The notes beneath the pieces are model-generated. The model worked only from the letters and a program-made list of their open reading frames with translations. It did no database searches and was not told the DNA's origin. From Caulobacteraceae bacterium (GTDB lineage: Bacteria; Pseudomonadota; Alphaproteobacteria; Caulobacterales; Caulobacteraceae), in assembly GCA_947475735.1 (NCBI GenBank), contig CANJLQ010000013.1:1-64000 (forward strand): a stretch of DNA of 64,000 nt. The letters are read 5' to 3'. A program made the translations under genes and the position numbers. Shown piece after piece: positions 20,981 through 30,173 of this stretch. The stretch's first letter is position 1. Each line of letters starts with the position of its first letter.

Positions 20981-21958
20981 TCAGGCCGTAGGGGGAACGC
21001 TGGCGCCCCGCGAGGCGCGCGGGGTCGGCGCAGGCGCGGCCCGGGCGGGTCCCTGCTGCTCGCGAGCCAGGCCGACCAGCTCGCCGATGCCGGCGATGGT
21101 GCCGACCAGACCGCTCATCTCGGCCGGCACGATGACGGTCTTGGCCGTCGGATTGCGCGCCAGCGCGGCGAAGGCGTCGACGTAGCGTTGGGCCACGAAG
21201 TAGTTGATGGCGTTCACATCGCCGCGCGCGATCGCCTCGGACACCATAGCCGTCGCCTTGGCCTCGGCCTCGGCCTCGCGCTCGCGCGCTTCGGCGTCGC
21301 GGAAGGCGGCTTCCTTGCGACCTTCGGCCTGCAGGATGGCGGCCTGCTTGGCTCCTTCGGCGCGGGCGATGGCGGCCTGTTTCTCGCCCTCGGCCTCGGT
21401 GATGACGGCGCGGCGCTCGCGCTCGGCCTTCATCTGGCGGGCCATGGCGTTGGTGATGTCGACCGGCGGCGTCAGATCCTTTATCTCGATCCGGTTGACC
21501 TTGACCCCCCACGGTTCGGTCGCCGCATCGATCACGGTCAGCAGGCGCGAGTTGATGTTGTCGCGCTGGAAAAGCACCTCGTCCAGATCCATAGACCCGA
21601 CCACGGTCCGCAGGTTGGTCGAGCACAGCTGAGTGATGGCGTAGGGCAGGTTCTCGACCCGATAGGCGGCGCTGGGCGCGTCCATTACCTGGATGAAGAC
21701 GATGGCGTCCACCTTCACCATGGCGTTGTCCTTTGTGATGACCTCCTGCTGGGGCACGTCCAGGACCTGCTCCATCATGTTCATCCGCCGCCCGATCCGC
21801 TCGACGAACGGCACCAGGATGCTGATCCCGGGCTTCAGGGTCTTGGTGTATTTGCCGAACCGCTCGACCGTCAGTTCGCGGCCCTGGGGCACGATCTTGA
21901 CCAGGCTGAACAGGAAGACGGCCGCGAAAACGACGAGGGCCAGAACGAAATAGGTCAT
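20981..21958 (-). CDS. SPFH/Band 7 (stomatin-like) protein
   Basis: VPQGRELTVERFGKYTKTLKPGISILVPFVERI; DINSRLL-type region; coiled-coil repeats. Confidence 0.92.
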   Translation of the reverse strand: MTYFVLALVVFAAVFLFSLVKIVPQGRELTVERFGKYTKTLKPGISILVPFVERIGRRMNMMEQVLDVPQQEVITKDNAMVKVDAIVFIQVMDAPSAAYRVENLPYAITQLCSTNLRTVVGSMDLDEVLFQRDNINSRLLTVIDAATEPWGVKVNRIEIKDLTPPVDITNAMARQMKAERERRAVITEAEGEKQAAIARAEGAKQAAILQAEGRKEAAFRDAEAREREAEAEAKATAMVSEAIARGDVNAINYFVAQRYVDAFAALARNPTAKTVIVPAEMSGLVGTIAGIGELVGLAREQQGPARAAPAPTPRASRGASVPPTA

Positions 21959-22038
21959 CGGATACTCCTGCCCCGCAAGGGTAGCCGCAGCCCGCCGGGT
22001 TCGCCACAGAAACCGGAGGCCGCTCGATTCGCGAAGGC

Positions 22039-22461
22039 TTACGGTTCGGACGTGGAGGCGGCGCTGTCGCGCAAAACCAGGGCCGCTTCGATGATCCGCC
22101 GGGTCTCGCTCCACCCGACCCGCGTCAGCGCTTCCGCGACCGGAAAAAAGCCCGCCTCGGCCGCGTCGTCTCCCGCCACCGGTTCGCCGCCGAGCCACTC
22201 GGCGGCGAAGTCGATCAGCACATAGTGGCGATCCAGGTCCGGAAAGACGCCGTCCACAACGTCGATGAGGCCGATCAGCCGCGCCTCCACCCCAGTCTCC
22301 TCGCGCAGTTCGCGTATCGCGGCTGCCCGCACCGCCTCGCCCGGCTCGATTCGCCCGCCCGGCAGGCTCCATTCACCGATCCGCGGCGGGGTGCCGCGCC
22401 GGATCAGCAGGACCTCGTCCCCGCGCAGGCAGACGATACCAACGGCAGGCACAGGGGTCAT
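22039..22461 (-). CDS. NUDIX hydrolase
   Basis: GGRIEPGEAVRAAAIRELREETGVEA Nudix box. Confidence 0.9.
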   Translation of the reverse strand: MTPVPAVGIVCLRGDEVLLIRRGTPPRIGEWSLPGGRIEPGEAVRAAAIRELREETGVEARLIGLIDVVDGVFPDLDRHYVLIDFAAEWLGGEPVAGDDAAEAGFFPVAEALTRVGWSETRRIIEAALVLRDSAASTSEP

Positions 22462-22525
22462 CGGCATCCTTCGGGTTGGACCACCCAACTTGGACCATCC
22501 AGTCGGGCGTGGTATCTGGCAGGTC

Positions 22526-22795
22526 ATGACGACCATGAACATCGCTGAGGCCAAGTCCAAGCTCTCCGAACTCGTCGCCCGCGCCGAAGCCGGCGAGGAG
22601 GTCGTGATCGCGCGCAACGGTCGGCCTGCGGTTCGCCTCGTGGCGGCACCTTCCGTCGAAGGCTCGCCACGACGCCGCGCCATTGGTCTTTGGGATCATC
22701 TCGGCCTTGAGCTGGGCGACGACCTCTTCTTCAAGCGCGATCTGGAGTTGGAAGAGGCGGTCGATGCCACCCGAATCTTTCCGCCTGATGCATGA
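22526..22795 (+). CDS. Phd/YefM-family antitoxin
   Basis: MTTMNIAEAKSKLSELVARAEAGEEVVIARNGRPAVRLVAA. Confidence 0.9.
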   Translation: MTTMNIAEAKSKLSELVARAEAGEEVVIARNGRPAVRLVAAPSVEGSPRRRAIGLWDHLGLELGDDLFFKRDLELEEAVDATRIFPPDA

Positions 22796-23172
22796 GACTG
22801 CTGCTGGACACACACGCCTTCGCATGGGCGCTCGCGAAATCCTCAAAGCTCTCACCCCGGGTTCTCGATCAGATCACCGACCCGAACAACGACGTGTGGG
22901 TCAGCGCAGCGACCATCTACGAGCTGGACTACAAACGTCCGGTCGATGCTGAAATCGCCGTTCTGCCGGCCGATCTGGCGGCCGCAGGTCTTCGGCTCGG
23001 CTATCGTTGGCTCGACATAGAACCCGAGCACGCGCGGATCGCCGCGAATCTGGACAGGTCGCATAAGGACCCCTGGGATCGTCTGATCGCCGCCCAGGCG
23101 GTGGCCGAAAGCCTCGACCTGGTAACAAAGGATACGGCCATGGCTGGACTGGGCGCGCGGGTGATGTGGTGA
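22792..23172 (+). CDS. vapC: Type II toxin, PIN-domain ribonuclease (VapC)
   Basis: MRLLLDTHAFAWAL; VSAATIYEL; KDPWDRLIAAQA; 4-nt overlap with antitoxin. Confidence 0.9.
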   Translation: MRLLLDTHAFAWALAKSSKLSPRVLDQITDPNNDVWVSAATIYELDYKRPVDAEIAVLPADLAAAGLRLGYRWLDIEPEHARIAANLDRSHKDPWDRLIAAQAVAESLDLVTKDTAMAGLGARVMW

Positions 23173-23174
23173 CT

Positions 23175-24572
23175 ATGCCCCCCTCCGCCATCGCCGATCT
23201 GAAAGCCGCGCTCGGCCCTTCCGGCTGGACCGAGGACGCGCAGGAGATCGCGCCCTGGCTGACCGAATGGCGCAACAAGTGGCAGGGCCACACGCCGCTG
23301 ATGCTGAAACCCGGCTCGACCGCCGAAGTCGCCCGAGCCGTGGAGATTTGCGGCTCCCACGGCGTCGCCATCGTGCCTCAGGGCGGCGACACGGGTTTGG
23401 TCGGCGGCCAGATCCCTTATGGCGAGGTGCTGCTATCGACCCGACGCCTGCGGGCGATCCGCGACGTGACCCCGCTGGACGACGCCATGACGGTAGAGGC
23501 CGGCGTGACCCTGCTGGAGGCCCAACAGGCGGCGACAGCGGCGGGCCGCTTCTTTCCGCTTAGCCTCGCGGCAGAGGGCACGGCGACCATCGGCGGGGTC
23601 ATCTCGACGAACGCCGGCGGAACGGCCGTTCTGCGCTACGGCATGATGCGCGACCTGGTCCTGGGCATCGAGGCGGTCATGCCCGACGGCCAGGTCTTCA
23701 ACGGGCTGAAACGCCTGCGCAAGGACAACACCGGCTATGACCTCAAGCAGCTGCTGATCGGCGCCGAGGGCACCTTGGGCGTCGTCACTGCGGCGACGCT
23801 GAAGCTGTTCCCGATCCTGCGCAGCCGGGCGACCGCGGTCGTCGGTCTGGAGACCCCTGGGGCCGCGATCCAGCTCCTCGCCACGGCCAAGGCCGAGACC
23901 GGCGGCGGGGTCGAGGCCTTCGAGCTGATGAAGCGCATCGGCGTCGAGTTCGCCCTCCGTCACGTTCCCGGCGTGCGGGAACCTCTGGACAGCATCCAAC
24001 CCTGGTACGTCCTGATCGAGCTGACGTCCGGCGAACCCGGCGCAGCCGAGGCCGGCATGGAGCGCATTCTGGAGGCGGCCTTCGACCAGGGCCTGATCAC
24101 CGACGCCGCCATCGCCCAGAACGAGACCCAGACCCGCGACTTCTGGAAGCTGCGCGAGGAACAGTCCGCCGCCCAGAAACCCGAAGGCGGTGGCTGGAAG
24201 CACGACGTATCCGTGCCCGTCAGCCAGATCGCCGACTTCCTTGAAGAGGCCACCCAAGCCGTCGAAAGGTTCGAGCCCGGTGCCCGGGTCAGCGCCTTCG
24301 GCCACGTCGGCGACGGCAACATGCACTACGACATCCTGTGTCCCCCGGGCGGCGACCTGAAGGCCTTCCTCGGTCGCTGGGAGGCCGGGTCCCAGGTCGT
24401 TCACGACATCGTGGCCCGCTACGACGGCTCGATCTCCGCCGAGCATGGCCTAGGCCGCCTCAAAACCGACGAGGCCCGCCGCTACAAGTCTCCGCTGGAG
24501 GTCTCGACCATGCAGGCGATCCGGTTGGCCATCGATCCGAAGCGGATCATGAACCCGGCGGTGTTGTTCTGA
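23175..24572 (+). CDS. FAD-binding oxidoreductase (FAD-linked oxidase; D-2-hydroxyacid/D-2-hydroxyglutarate dehydrogenase-like)
   Basis: VPQGGDTGLVGGQIP; GGVISTNAGGTAVLRYG; FGHVGDGNMHYD; SAEHGLGRLK. Confidence 0.88.
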   Translation: MPPSAIADLKAALGPSGWTEDAQEIAPWLTEWRNKWQGHTPLMLKPGSTAEVARAVEICGSHGVAIVPQGGDTGLVGGQIPYGEVLLSTRRLRAIRDVTPLDDAMTVEAGVTLLEAQQAATAAGRFFPLSLAAEGTATIGGVISTNAGGTAVLRYGMMRDLVLGIEAVMPDGQVFNGLKRLRKDNTGYDLKQLLIGAEGTLGVVTAATLKLFPILRSRATAVVGLETPGAAIQLLATAKAETGGGVEAFELMKRIGVEFALRHVPGVREPLDSIQPWYVLIELTSGEPGAAEAGMERILEAAFDQGLITDAAIAQNETQTRDFWKLREEQSAAQKPEGGGWKHDVSVPVSQIADFLEEATQAVERFEPGARVSAFGHVGDGNMHYDILCPPGGDLKAFLGRWEAGSQVVHDIVARYDGSISAEHGLGRLKTDEARRYKSPLEVSTMQAIRLAIDPKRIMNPAVLF

Positions 24573-24638
24573 TCGTCGCGCCCCGCTTCAAACCGTCGCC
24601 GAACGCGCCTAAACCGCCCGCCTGACGAACGGAGCGCC

Positions 24639-25415
24639 TTGCCCTTGCTGATCGTGCTGTCCCCGGCCAAGCGGCTGGACTTTTCCGAGCCGCCCGTGGC
24701 CGTCGAACCGACGATGCCGCGCCTGACCGAGGACACGGCCAGCCTCGCGCGCACCGCCCGGCGTCAGACCAAGGCGGACCTGCGCCGTCTCATGGGCATC
24801 TCGGACGACCTCGCTCGACTGAACCGCGAACGCTTCCAGGCCTTCGATCCCGAATCGCAGGACGGCACGCCCGCCGCCTGCGCCTTCGCCGGCGATGTCT
24901 ACCAGGGACTGGACGCCCGCTCCCTCGACAGCGACGCCCTAACCTTCGCCCAGGACCGCATCCGCATCCTGTCGGGCCTCTACGGCATTCTGCGCCCGCT
25001 CGACCGCATCCAGCCCTATCGGCTGGAGATGGGCACCCGGCTGAAGACTCGTCGAGGCTCCAGCCTCTACGACTTCTGGGGCGACCGGCTGTCGAAGCAG
25101 TTGAACGCGGACGCCGAAGGGCACGCCGACCCCACCCTGGTGAACCTCGCCAGCCAGGAGTATTTCGGCGCGGTCGACGCCAAGGCATTGAAGATCCCCG
25201 TCGTCACCTGCCACTTCCGCGAGGCGAAGGACGGCGAGAGCCGGATCATTTCCTTCTTCGCCAAGAAGGCGCGCGGGACCATGGCCCGCTTCGCCATCGA
25301 GGAGCGCATCGAACGGGTCACCGATCTGAAGGCCTTCGACCGCGACGGCTATCGGCTGGACAAGGCCGCCTCGACTGACCTGGACTGGATATTCATCCGG
25401 TCGGGAAATTCCTGA
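24639..25415 (+). CDS. yaaA: Peroxide stress protein YaaA (UPF0246), TTG start
   Basis: LLIVLSPAKRLDF; GDVYQGLDA; LSGLYGILRPLDRIQPYRLEMGT. Confidence 0.92.
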   Translation: MPLLIVLSPAKRLDFSEPPVAVEPTMPRLTEDTASLARTARRQTKADLRRLMGISDDLARLNRERFQAFDPESQDGTPAACAFAGDVYQGLDARSLDSDALTFAQDRIRILSGLYGILRPLDRIQPYRLEMGTRLKTRRGSSLYDFWGDRLSKQLNADAEGHADPTLVNLASQEYFGAVDAKALKIPVVTCHFREAKDGESRIISFFAKKARGTMARFAIEERIERVTDLKAFDRDGYRLDKAASTDLDWIFIRSGNS

Positions 25416-25526
25416 GGTCCAGGCCTCACCCCTGTCGCCTTCGCAGGCGCGAACGGCTAGGGTCTTCCGAACCCTGACCCCGGCGTCGAAAGGCGGCGGC
25501 AAGAAACCAGAACGGACGACAGCCTC

Positions 25527-26375
25527 ATGTTCCAGTGGCCCGGAAAGAAGGACGGCGAGCAGACCGAACGTCCCGTCTATCGCAACCCCGACGACCTGCG
25601 CGGCCAGGTCGCCGTCATCTCGGGCTCCACCTCCGGCATCGGCCTCGCCCTGGCCCGCGCGGTCGCCTCGCGCGGTGGCGACGTCGTCCTGAACGGCCTG
25701 GGCGACCCGTCGGAGATCGAGCGCACCCGGGCGGAGCTGGAAGCCAGCTGCGGCGTCCGCGTCCGTTACCACGCCGCGAATATGCTGAAGGGCGACGAGG
25801 TGGCCGACATGGTCGCCTATGCCAAGCACCAGCTGGGTCGGCTGGACATCCTGGTGAACAACGCCGGCGTTCAGCACGTCGAAGCGGTCGAGCGGTTCCC
25901 GTCCGAGAAGTGGGAACAGATCATCGCCATCAACCTGTCCTCGACCTTCTACGCCACCCGCGCCGCCATCCCGATCATGAAGGCGCAAGGGAGGGGCCGG
26001 ATCGTCAACATCGCCTCCGCCCACGGCCTGGTCGCCAGCCCGTTCAAGTCGGCCTACGTCGCCGCCAAGCACGGCGTGATCGGCTTCACCAAGACCGTTG
26101 CGCTCGAGGTCGCTCGCGACGGCATCACCTGCAACGCCATCTGCCCCGGCTACGTCGAGACCCCGCTGGTCCAGGCCCAGATCGCCGACCAGGCCAAGGC
26201 CCGCGGAATCTCCAAGGAAAAGGTCATCACCGACGTGATCCTGGAAGCCCAGCCGACCAAGCAGTTCGTCACGACCGACCAGCTGGCGGGCATCTTCCTC
26301 TACCTCGTGTCGGACCTGGGGGCCTCCGCCAACGGGGCCAGCTTCTCCATCGACGGCGGCTGGACCGCGCAATAG
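25527..26375 (+). CDS. bdhA: 3-hydroxybutyrate dehydrogenase (SDR)
   Basis: SGSTSGIGLALA; NNAGVQHVEAVERFP; YVAAKHGVIGFTK; SFSIDGGWTAQ C-terminus. Confidence 0.88.
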   Translation: MFQWPGKKDGEQTERPVYRNPDDLRGQVAVISGSTSGIGLALARAVASRGGDVVLNGLGDPSEIERTRAELEASCGVRVRYHAANMLKGDEVADMVAYAKHQLGRLDILVNNAGVQHVEAVERFPSEKWEQIIAINLSSTFYATRAAIPIMKAQGRGRIVNIASAHGLVASPFKSAYVAAKHGVIGFTKTVALEVARDGITCNAICPGYVETPLVQAQIADQAKARGISKEKVITDVILEAQPTKQFVTTDQLAGIFLYLVSDLGASANGASFSIDGGWTAQ

Positions 26376-26392
26376 GCACAGCCGGGGGGCAT

Positions 26393-27439
26393 ATGGCGAA
26401 GGACCAGGACGCGCGGCCCACGCGGCGCCCGATCTGTCTGGCGTTGCAGGGCGGCGGGGCGCACGGCGCGTTTCAGTGGGGTGTCCTGGATCGACTGCTG
26501 GAGGCGGACGTTCTCGATATTCGCGCCGTCACCGCCGCCTCGGCCGGAGCGATGAACGCCGCGGCGCTGATCTCGGGCCTCGCCCACGGCGGCGCAGAGG
26601 GCGGACGGACGGCGCTGGACAAGCTGTGGCGCGAGACGAACCAGTCCGGCGGCAAGAACGTCTTTGGCGACTCCTCGATCTGGTCCAGCGCGATGTCGCC
26701 CAGCTGGCTGACGGATTCGCCCTTCTGGAAGGCGTCGGAGACGTTGGCGATGGCGATGTCGCCCTATGAGTTCAATCCGTTCAACCTGAACCCGCTGAAC
26801 CGCGTGCTGAAGGCCTCGATCGATTTCGAGGCCGTTCGGGCTTCCGACATCAAGCTGTTCGTGGCCGCCACGGCCGTCCGTCACGCCAAGTCGCGCATCT
26901 TCACCTCGGCCGAAATCACCGATCAGGTCCTGCTGGCGTCATCCTGCCTGCCGCATCTGTTCCAGGCCGTGACGATCGAGGGCGAGCCCTACTGGGACGG
27001 CGGATACCTCGCCAATCCGCCGTTGTGGCCCCTTTTCTACGAGGACACGCCGGACGACATCCTGCTGATGACCCTGAACCCGTTCGAGCGGCGCGAAGCT
27101 CCGCGCGCGGCGGGAGAGATCGTCGATCGCCTGAACGAGGTCGTCTTCAACGCCCCCCTGGCCGCCGAACTCCGCGCCGTCGCCTTCGTGCAGGAGCTGA
27201 TCCAGGAAGGCCGCCTGATGCCGTCCGCGCGCGACCGCTACCGCAACATCCTGATGCACGCCATCGAGGCCGACGGCTGGCTGGGCGACCTGTCGCTGGG
27301 GTCGAAGTTCAACACCGAATGGACCTTCCTGAACGACCTGAAGGCGCGCGGGCGGGCGGCGGCGGACGAGTGGCTGGGGAGTTGCGTCGATAGCGTGGGG
27401 CGGACGTCCAGCGTGGATTTGCAGGCGCGGTTTGGGTGA
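26393..27439 (+). CDS. Patatin-like phospholipase family protein
   Basis: LALQGGGAHGAFQWGVLDRL; ASAGAMNAAAL; DGGYLANPPL. Confidence 0.88.
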   Translation: MAKDQDARPTRRPICLALQGGGAHGAFQWGVLDRLLEADVLDIRAVTAASAGAMNAAALISGLAHGGAEGGRTALDKLWRETNQSGGKNVFGDSSIWSSAMSPSWLTDSPFWKASETLAMAMSPYEFNPFNLNPLNRVLKASIDFEAVRASDIKLFVAATAVRHAKSRIFTSAEITDQVLLASSCLPHLFQAVTIEGEPYWDGGYLANPPLWPLFYEDTPDDILLMTLNPFERREAPRAAGEIVDRLNEVVFNAPLAAELRAVAFVQELIQEGRLMPSARDRYRNILMHAIEADGWLGDLSLGSKFNTEWTFLNDLKARGRAAADEWLGSCVDSVGRTSSVDLQARFG

Positions 27440-27468
27440 TGTGAGCGCGGCAACTCCGCAATCAACTC

Positions 27469-27981
27469 CTAACCGTTGTTGCGCCGAACCATTTCGGACC
27501 AGAACTCGATTTCGCGAACCTTGCTTGGCCAGATCTCCGCGTCCCAACCATTCTCTTCGCGATTGAAATAGTCGCGAAGGTCCGCCCCGTAATGGATGAT
27601 GTCCGATTGGTAGACCGAGAAGACCGGATTTCCGGCCTCGTTTGGGCTCTCGGGAATGTATCGGTGGCCGAAAATGGGAACCAGCCTGGGTGCCTGATGA
27701 ATGACGCCTCTCAGGACTTCGGCACGTTCCGCTGGCGCATTAGGTCGATCTCCCCACTCTGACCACCAGAGCCCATTCTGCTCTACGTCGAACAGCAGGC
27801 CTTCGAACGGCCAAGCCAACTGGGCACGAACCATCTGCGCGTCGTTCCAGTCGGTGCCGCCGACCGGACGGCGATGCAGCAGCAGTTCGATCAGGTCGGG
27901 CGGAAACGACAACTCGAAGCGGGATTGCGCTCGTTCGAGCTCGGCCGCTGAATACCCTGCCGTCCAAGTGAGCGAAGCCAT
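27469..27981 (-). CDS. Small protein, possibly SMI1/KNR4-like
   Basis: SAAELERAQSRFELSFPPDLIELLLHRRPVGG ... pattern; locally lower GC. Confidence 0.5.
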   Translation of the reverse strand: MASLTWTAGYSAAELERAQSRFELSFPPDLIELLLHRRPVGGTDWNDAQMVRAQLAWPFEGLLFDVEQNGLWWSEWGDRPNAPAERAEVLRGVIHQAPRLVPIFGHRYIPESPNEAGNPVFSVYQSDIIHYGADLRDYFNREENGWDAEIWPSKVREIEFWSEMVRRNNG

Positions 27982-28037
27982 AATCCGAGCCTACCGATCC
28001 AGCGACCCTTCACGTTCTCAAGAGCCAGACGCTCTGA

Positions 28038-29000
28038 CTACCCCACAAACCCCGCGGCGCGAAGCAGTCGGTCGTTGATGGCCTCCCCCAGCCCCCTTGT
28101 CGGCACCGGCGCGACCGCGATCCCAGCCGGCTCCTCCCGATCCGCCTCGCGGAGCATCCGGAACAGGTTGGCCGCCGCCTCGCGGAGATCGCCGGTCAGG
28201 CTGAGGCTCCAGCGGGCCTCGCCGACGCCGGGGCCGAACCCCAGCAAGATTTCGCCCTCCCCCGCTGCCTCAGCGTTCAGTCGCAAGGGCGCGCGGGGGG
28301 CGTAGTGGCGGGTCAGGCGGCCGGGGGAGCGGTGGCCCTCGGCGCTCTCGGTCAAGCGGCCGACGACGGCCTCGATCTCGGCCCGCGTGACCGAGCCGGG
28401 GCGAAGCAGCGAGACCACGCCCCCCAGCACCGAGACGACGGTGCTCTCCACCCCCACGGCGCATGGTCCCCCGTCCAGCGCAGCGGCGGCGAAGGCACCG
28501 GTTTCCTCCATGGCGTCGGCATAGGTCGTCGGGCTAGGCCGGCCCGAGCGGTTGGCCGACGGCGCCACGACCGGCCCGCCGAAGGCCGCCAGCACGGCTA
28601 GGGCGCGCGCATGGCCGGGCACGCGCACGGCGACGCTGTCCAGACCGGCGCGGGCGAGGTCCGACACCCCCGCCCGGTGCGGCGCGACGATCGTCAGGGG
28701 ACCGGGCCAGAAGGCCTCGGCCAGGCGGCGCGCCTGCTCGTCGAAGACAGCGATGCGCTCGGCGGCGACGGCATCCTCCACGTGGGAAATCAGGGGGTTG
28801 AAACGGGGTCTGCCCTTGGCTTCGAAGATCTTCGCCACGGCCTGGGCGTTTGCGGCATCGGCGGCGAGGCCATAGACCGTCTCGGTCGGCAGGATCAGCA
28901 AATCCCCCGCCCGGAGGGCCTGAACGGCCGCGCTCAGCCCGCCGGACGGGTCGCCAGGACCACGTCCACCCTCACCTGCCGTCCCAACACTGCGTTCCAA
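28038..29000 (-). CDS. L-threonylcarbamoyladenylate synthase (Sua5/YciO/YrdC); start uncertain because of overlap with YceI gene
   Basis: ALRAGDLLILPTETVYGLAADA; KGRPRFNPLISHV; VVAPSANRSGRPSPT. Confidence 0.92.
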   Translation of the reverse strand: MERSVGTAGEGGRGPGDPSGGLSAAVQALRAGDLLILPTETVYGLAADAANAQAVAKIFEAKGRPRFNPLISHVEDAVAAERIAVFDEQARRLAEAFWPGPLTIVAPHRAGVSDLARAGLDSVAVRVPGHARALAVLAAFGGPVVAPSANRSGRPSPTTYADAMEETGAFAAAALDGGPCAVGVESTVVSVLGGVVSLLRPGSVTRAEIEAVVGRLTESAEGHRSPGRLTRHYAPRAPLRLNAEAAGEGEILLGFGPGVGEARWSLSLTGDLREAAANLFRMLREADREEPAGIAVAPVPTRGLGEAINDRLLRAAGFVG

Positions 29001-29500
29001 GGCCCACGCGTCCCGATGCCGAAGGCCGCCCGATCCAGCGAGAAGCCACCGGTCATCTGCGCCGTCCGCCCGTCGGTGCGCAAGGTCACGGGAAAGGTCA
29101 CCGGCCGGGTCACGCCCTTCATGGTGATGTCCGCCTGGGCGCTGAACCGCTGTCCGCCCGCCGGCTCCAGCGATCTCAGGCGAAAGGCGATGCGGGGATA
29201 GGCGGCGCTGTCGAGGAAGGCCGGGCCCAGCGCCGTCCGCGTCAGGGCGGAATCGTCCATACGGAGCGACGACGCCTCGACCTCGATGCCGACGCGGGCC
29301 GTCTCGGGCACCTCCGGATCGAACCGGATGTCTCCGCTCCAGCGCTCGAATCGCCCCACCCGCGCGCCCAGCGCCGAGCCGACCCGCATGGTGATGGTCG
29401 ATTCATCGCGAATCACCTCCCACGGCCGCACGTCCGCTCGAACGACGCTCGCGATCAGCAGGCCGACACCGAACAACAGGGTGGCGACGGCGCGCATCAT
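28934..29500 (-). CDS. YceI family protein
   Basis: Signal peptide; STITMRVGSALGARVGRFERWSGDIRFDPE; ADITMKGVTRPVTFPVTL. Confidence 0.88.
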   Translation of the reverse strand: MMRAVATLLFGVGLLIASVVRADVRPWEVIRDESTITMRVGSALGARVGRFERWSGDIRFDPEVPETARVGIEVEASSLRMDDSALTRTALGPAFLDSAAYPRIAFRLRSLEPAGGQRFSAQADITMKGVTRPVTFPVTLRTDGRTAQMTGGFSLDRAAFGIGTRGPWNAVLGRQVRVDVVLATRPAG

Positions 29501-29501
29501 C

Positions 29502-30053
29502 CTAGGGCCGGCGGGGAATGATCGGGATCATCCGGTGCAGGACGTTGTCGCGGTCCACGAAGTGATGCTTCAGCGCGCCGAGCACATGCAGCGCCAAGAG
29601 CACATACAGCACTTTCACCCCTGCCTCGTGGGCGTCCATGAACTGTCCCGCCAGCTCCCGGCTCTGCGGCAGGGGCAGCAGGGGCCAGTTGAACAGGCCG
29701 AAATAGTTGATGTCGCGCCCGACCGCGCTGGACGCCGCCCAGCCGCCGAGCGGCAGGCCGATCAGCAGCAGATAGAAGCCGATCTGCGTCGCCCGCGCCG
29801 CCAGCCTCTGCCAGCCGGGCGTCCCGGGGGGCAGCGGCAGCGCCGGGTTGGCGAACCGCCAGCCGATCCGGGCCAGGGTGACGACCAGGATGGTCAGACC
29901 CAGCGCCTTGTGCACGCTGACGAACTCGCGCGAGATCGGTCCCTCCGTCGCCTCATGCGTCGTGATCAGCAGCACCTGGGCCAGCACCGCCAGGGCGATC
30001 CCCCAGTGGAACAGCAGCGAAACGGTCGAGTAGCGGTTGCGGGGTTCGGCCAT
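29502..30053 (-). CDS. Cytochrome b561-family protein
   Basis: MAEPRNRYSTVSLLFHWGIALAVL; VHKALGLTIL; LHVLGALKHHFVDRDNVLHRMIP. Confidence 0.9.
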   Translation of the reverse strand: MAEPRNRYSTVSLLFHWGIALAVLAQVLLITTHEATEGPISREFVSVHKALGLTILVVTLARIGWRFANPALPLPPGTPGWQRLAARATQIGFYLLLIGLPLGGWAASSAVGRDINYFGLFNWPLLPLPQSRELAGQFMDAHEAGVKVLYVLLALHVLGALKHHFVDRDNVLHRMIPIIPRRP

Positions 30054-30173
30054 GGTCCACCGGAAAGGTCGTGTGTGCGCGACAGCTTGGCCTAGTCCCG
30101 CGCGAAGGCCAAGTCTTGCCTGCCGTGGCGGCATGGCCGCAAAGAGGACGAAACGTTCCGGAGGACCGCCCCC

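Noticed and set aside
20369-22225. 618-aa plus-strand ORF over NfeD/SPFH genes
   Set aside because: Low-complexity Arg/Gly/His-rich composition typical of GC shadow frames; minus-strand genes are clearly real.
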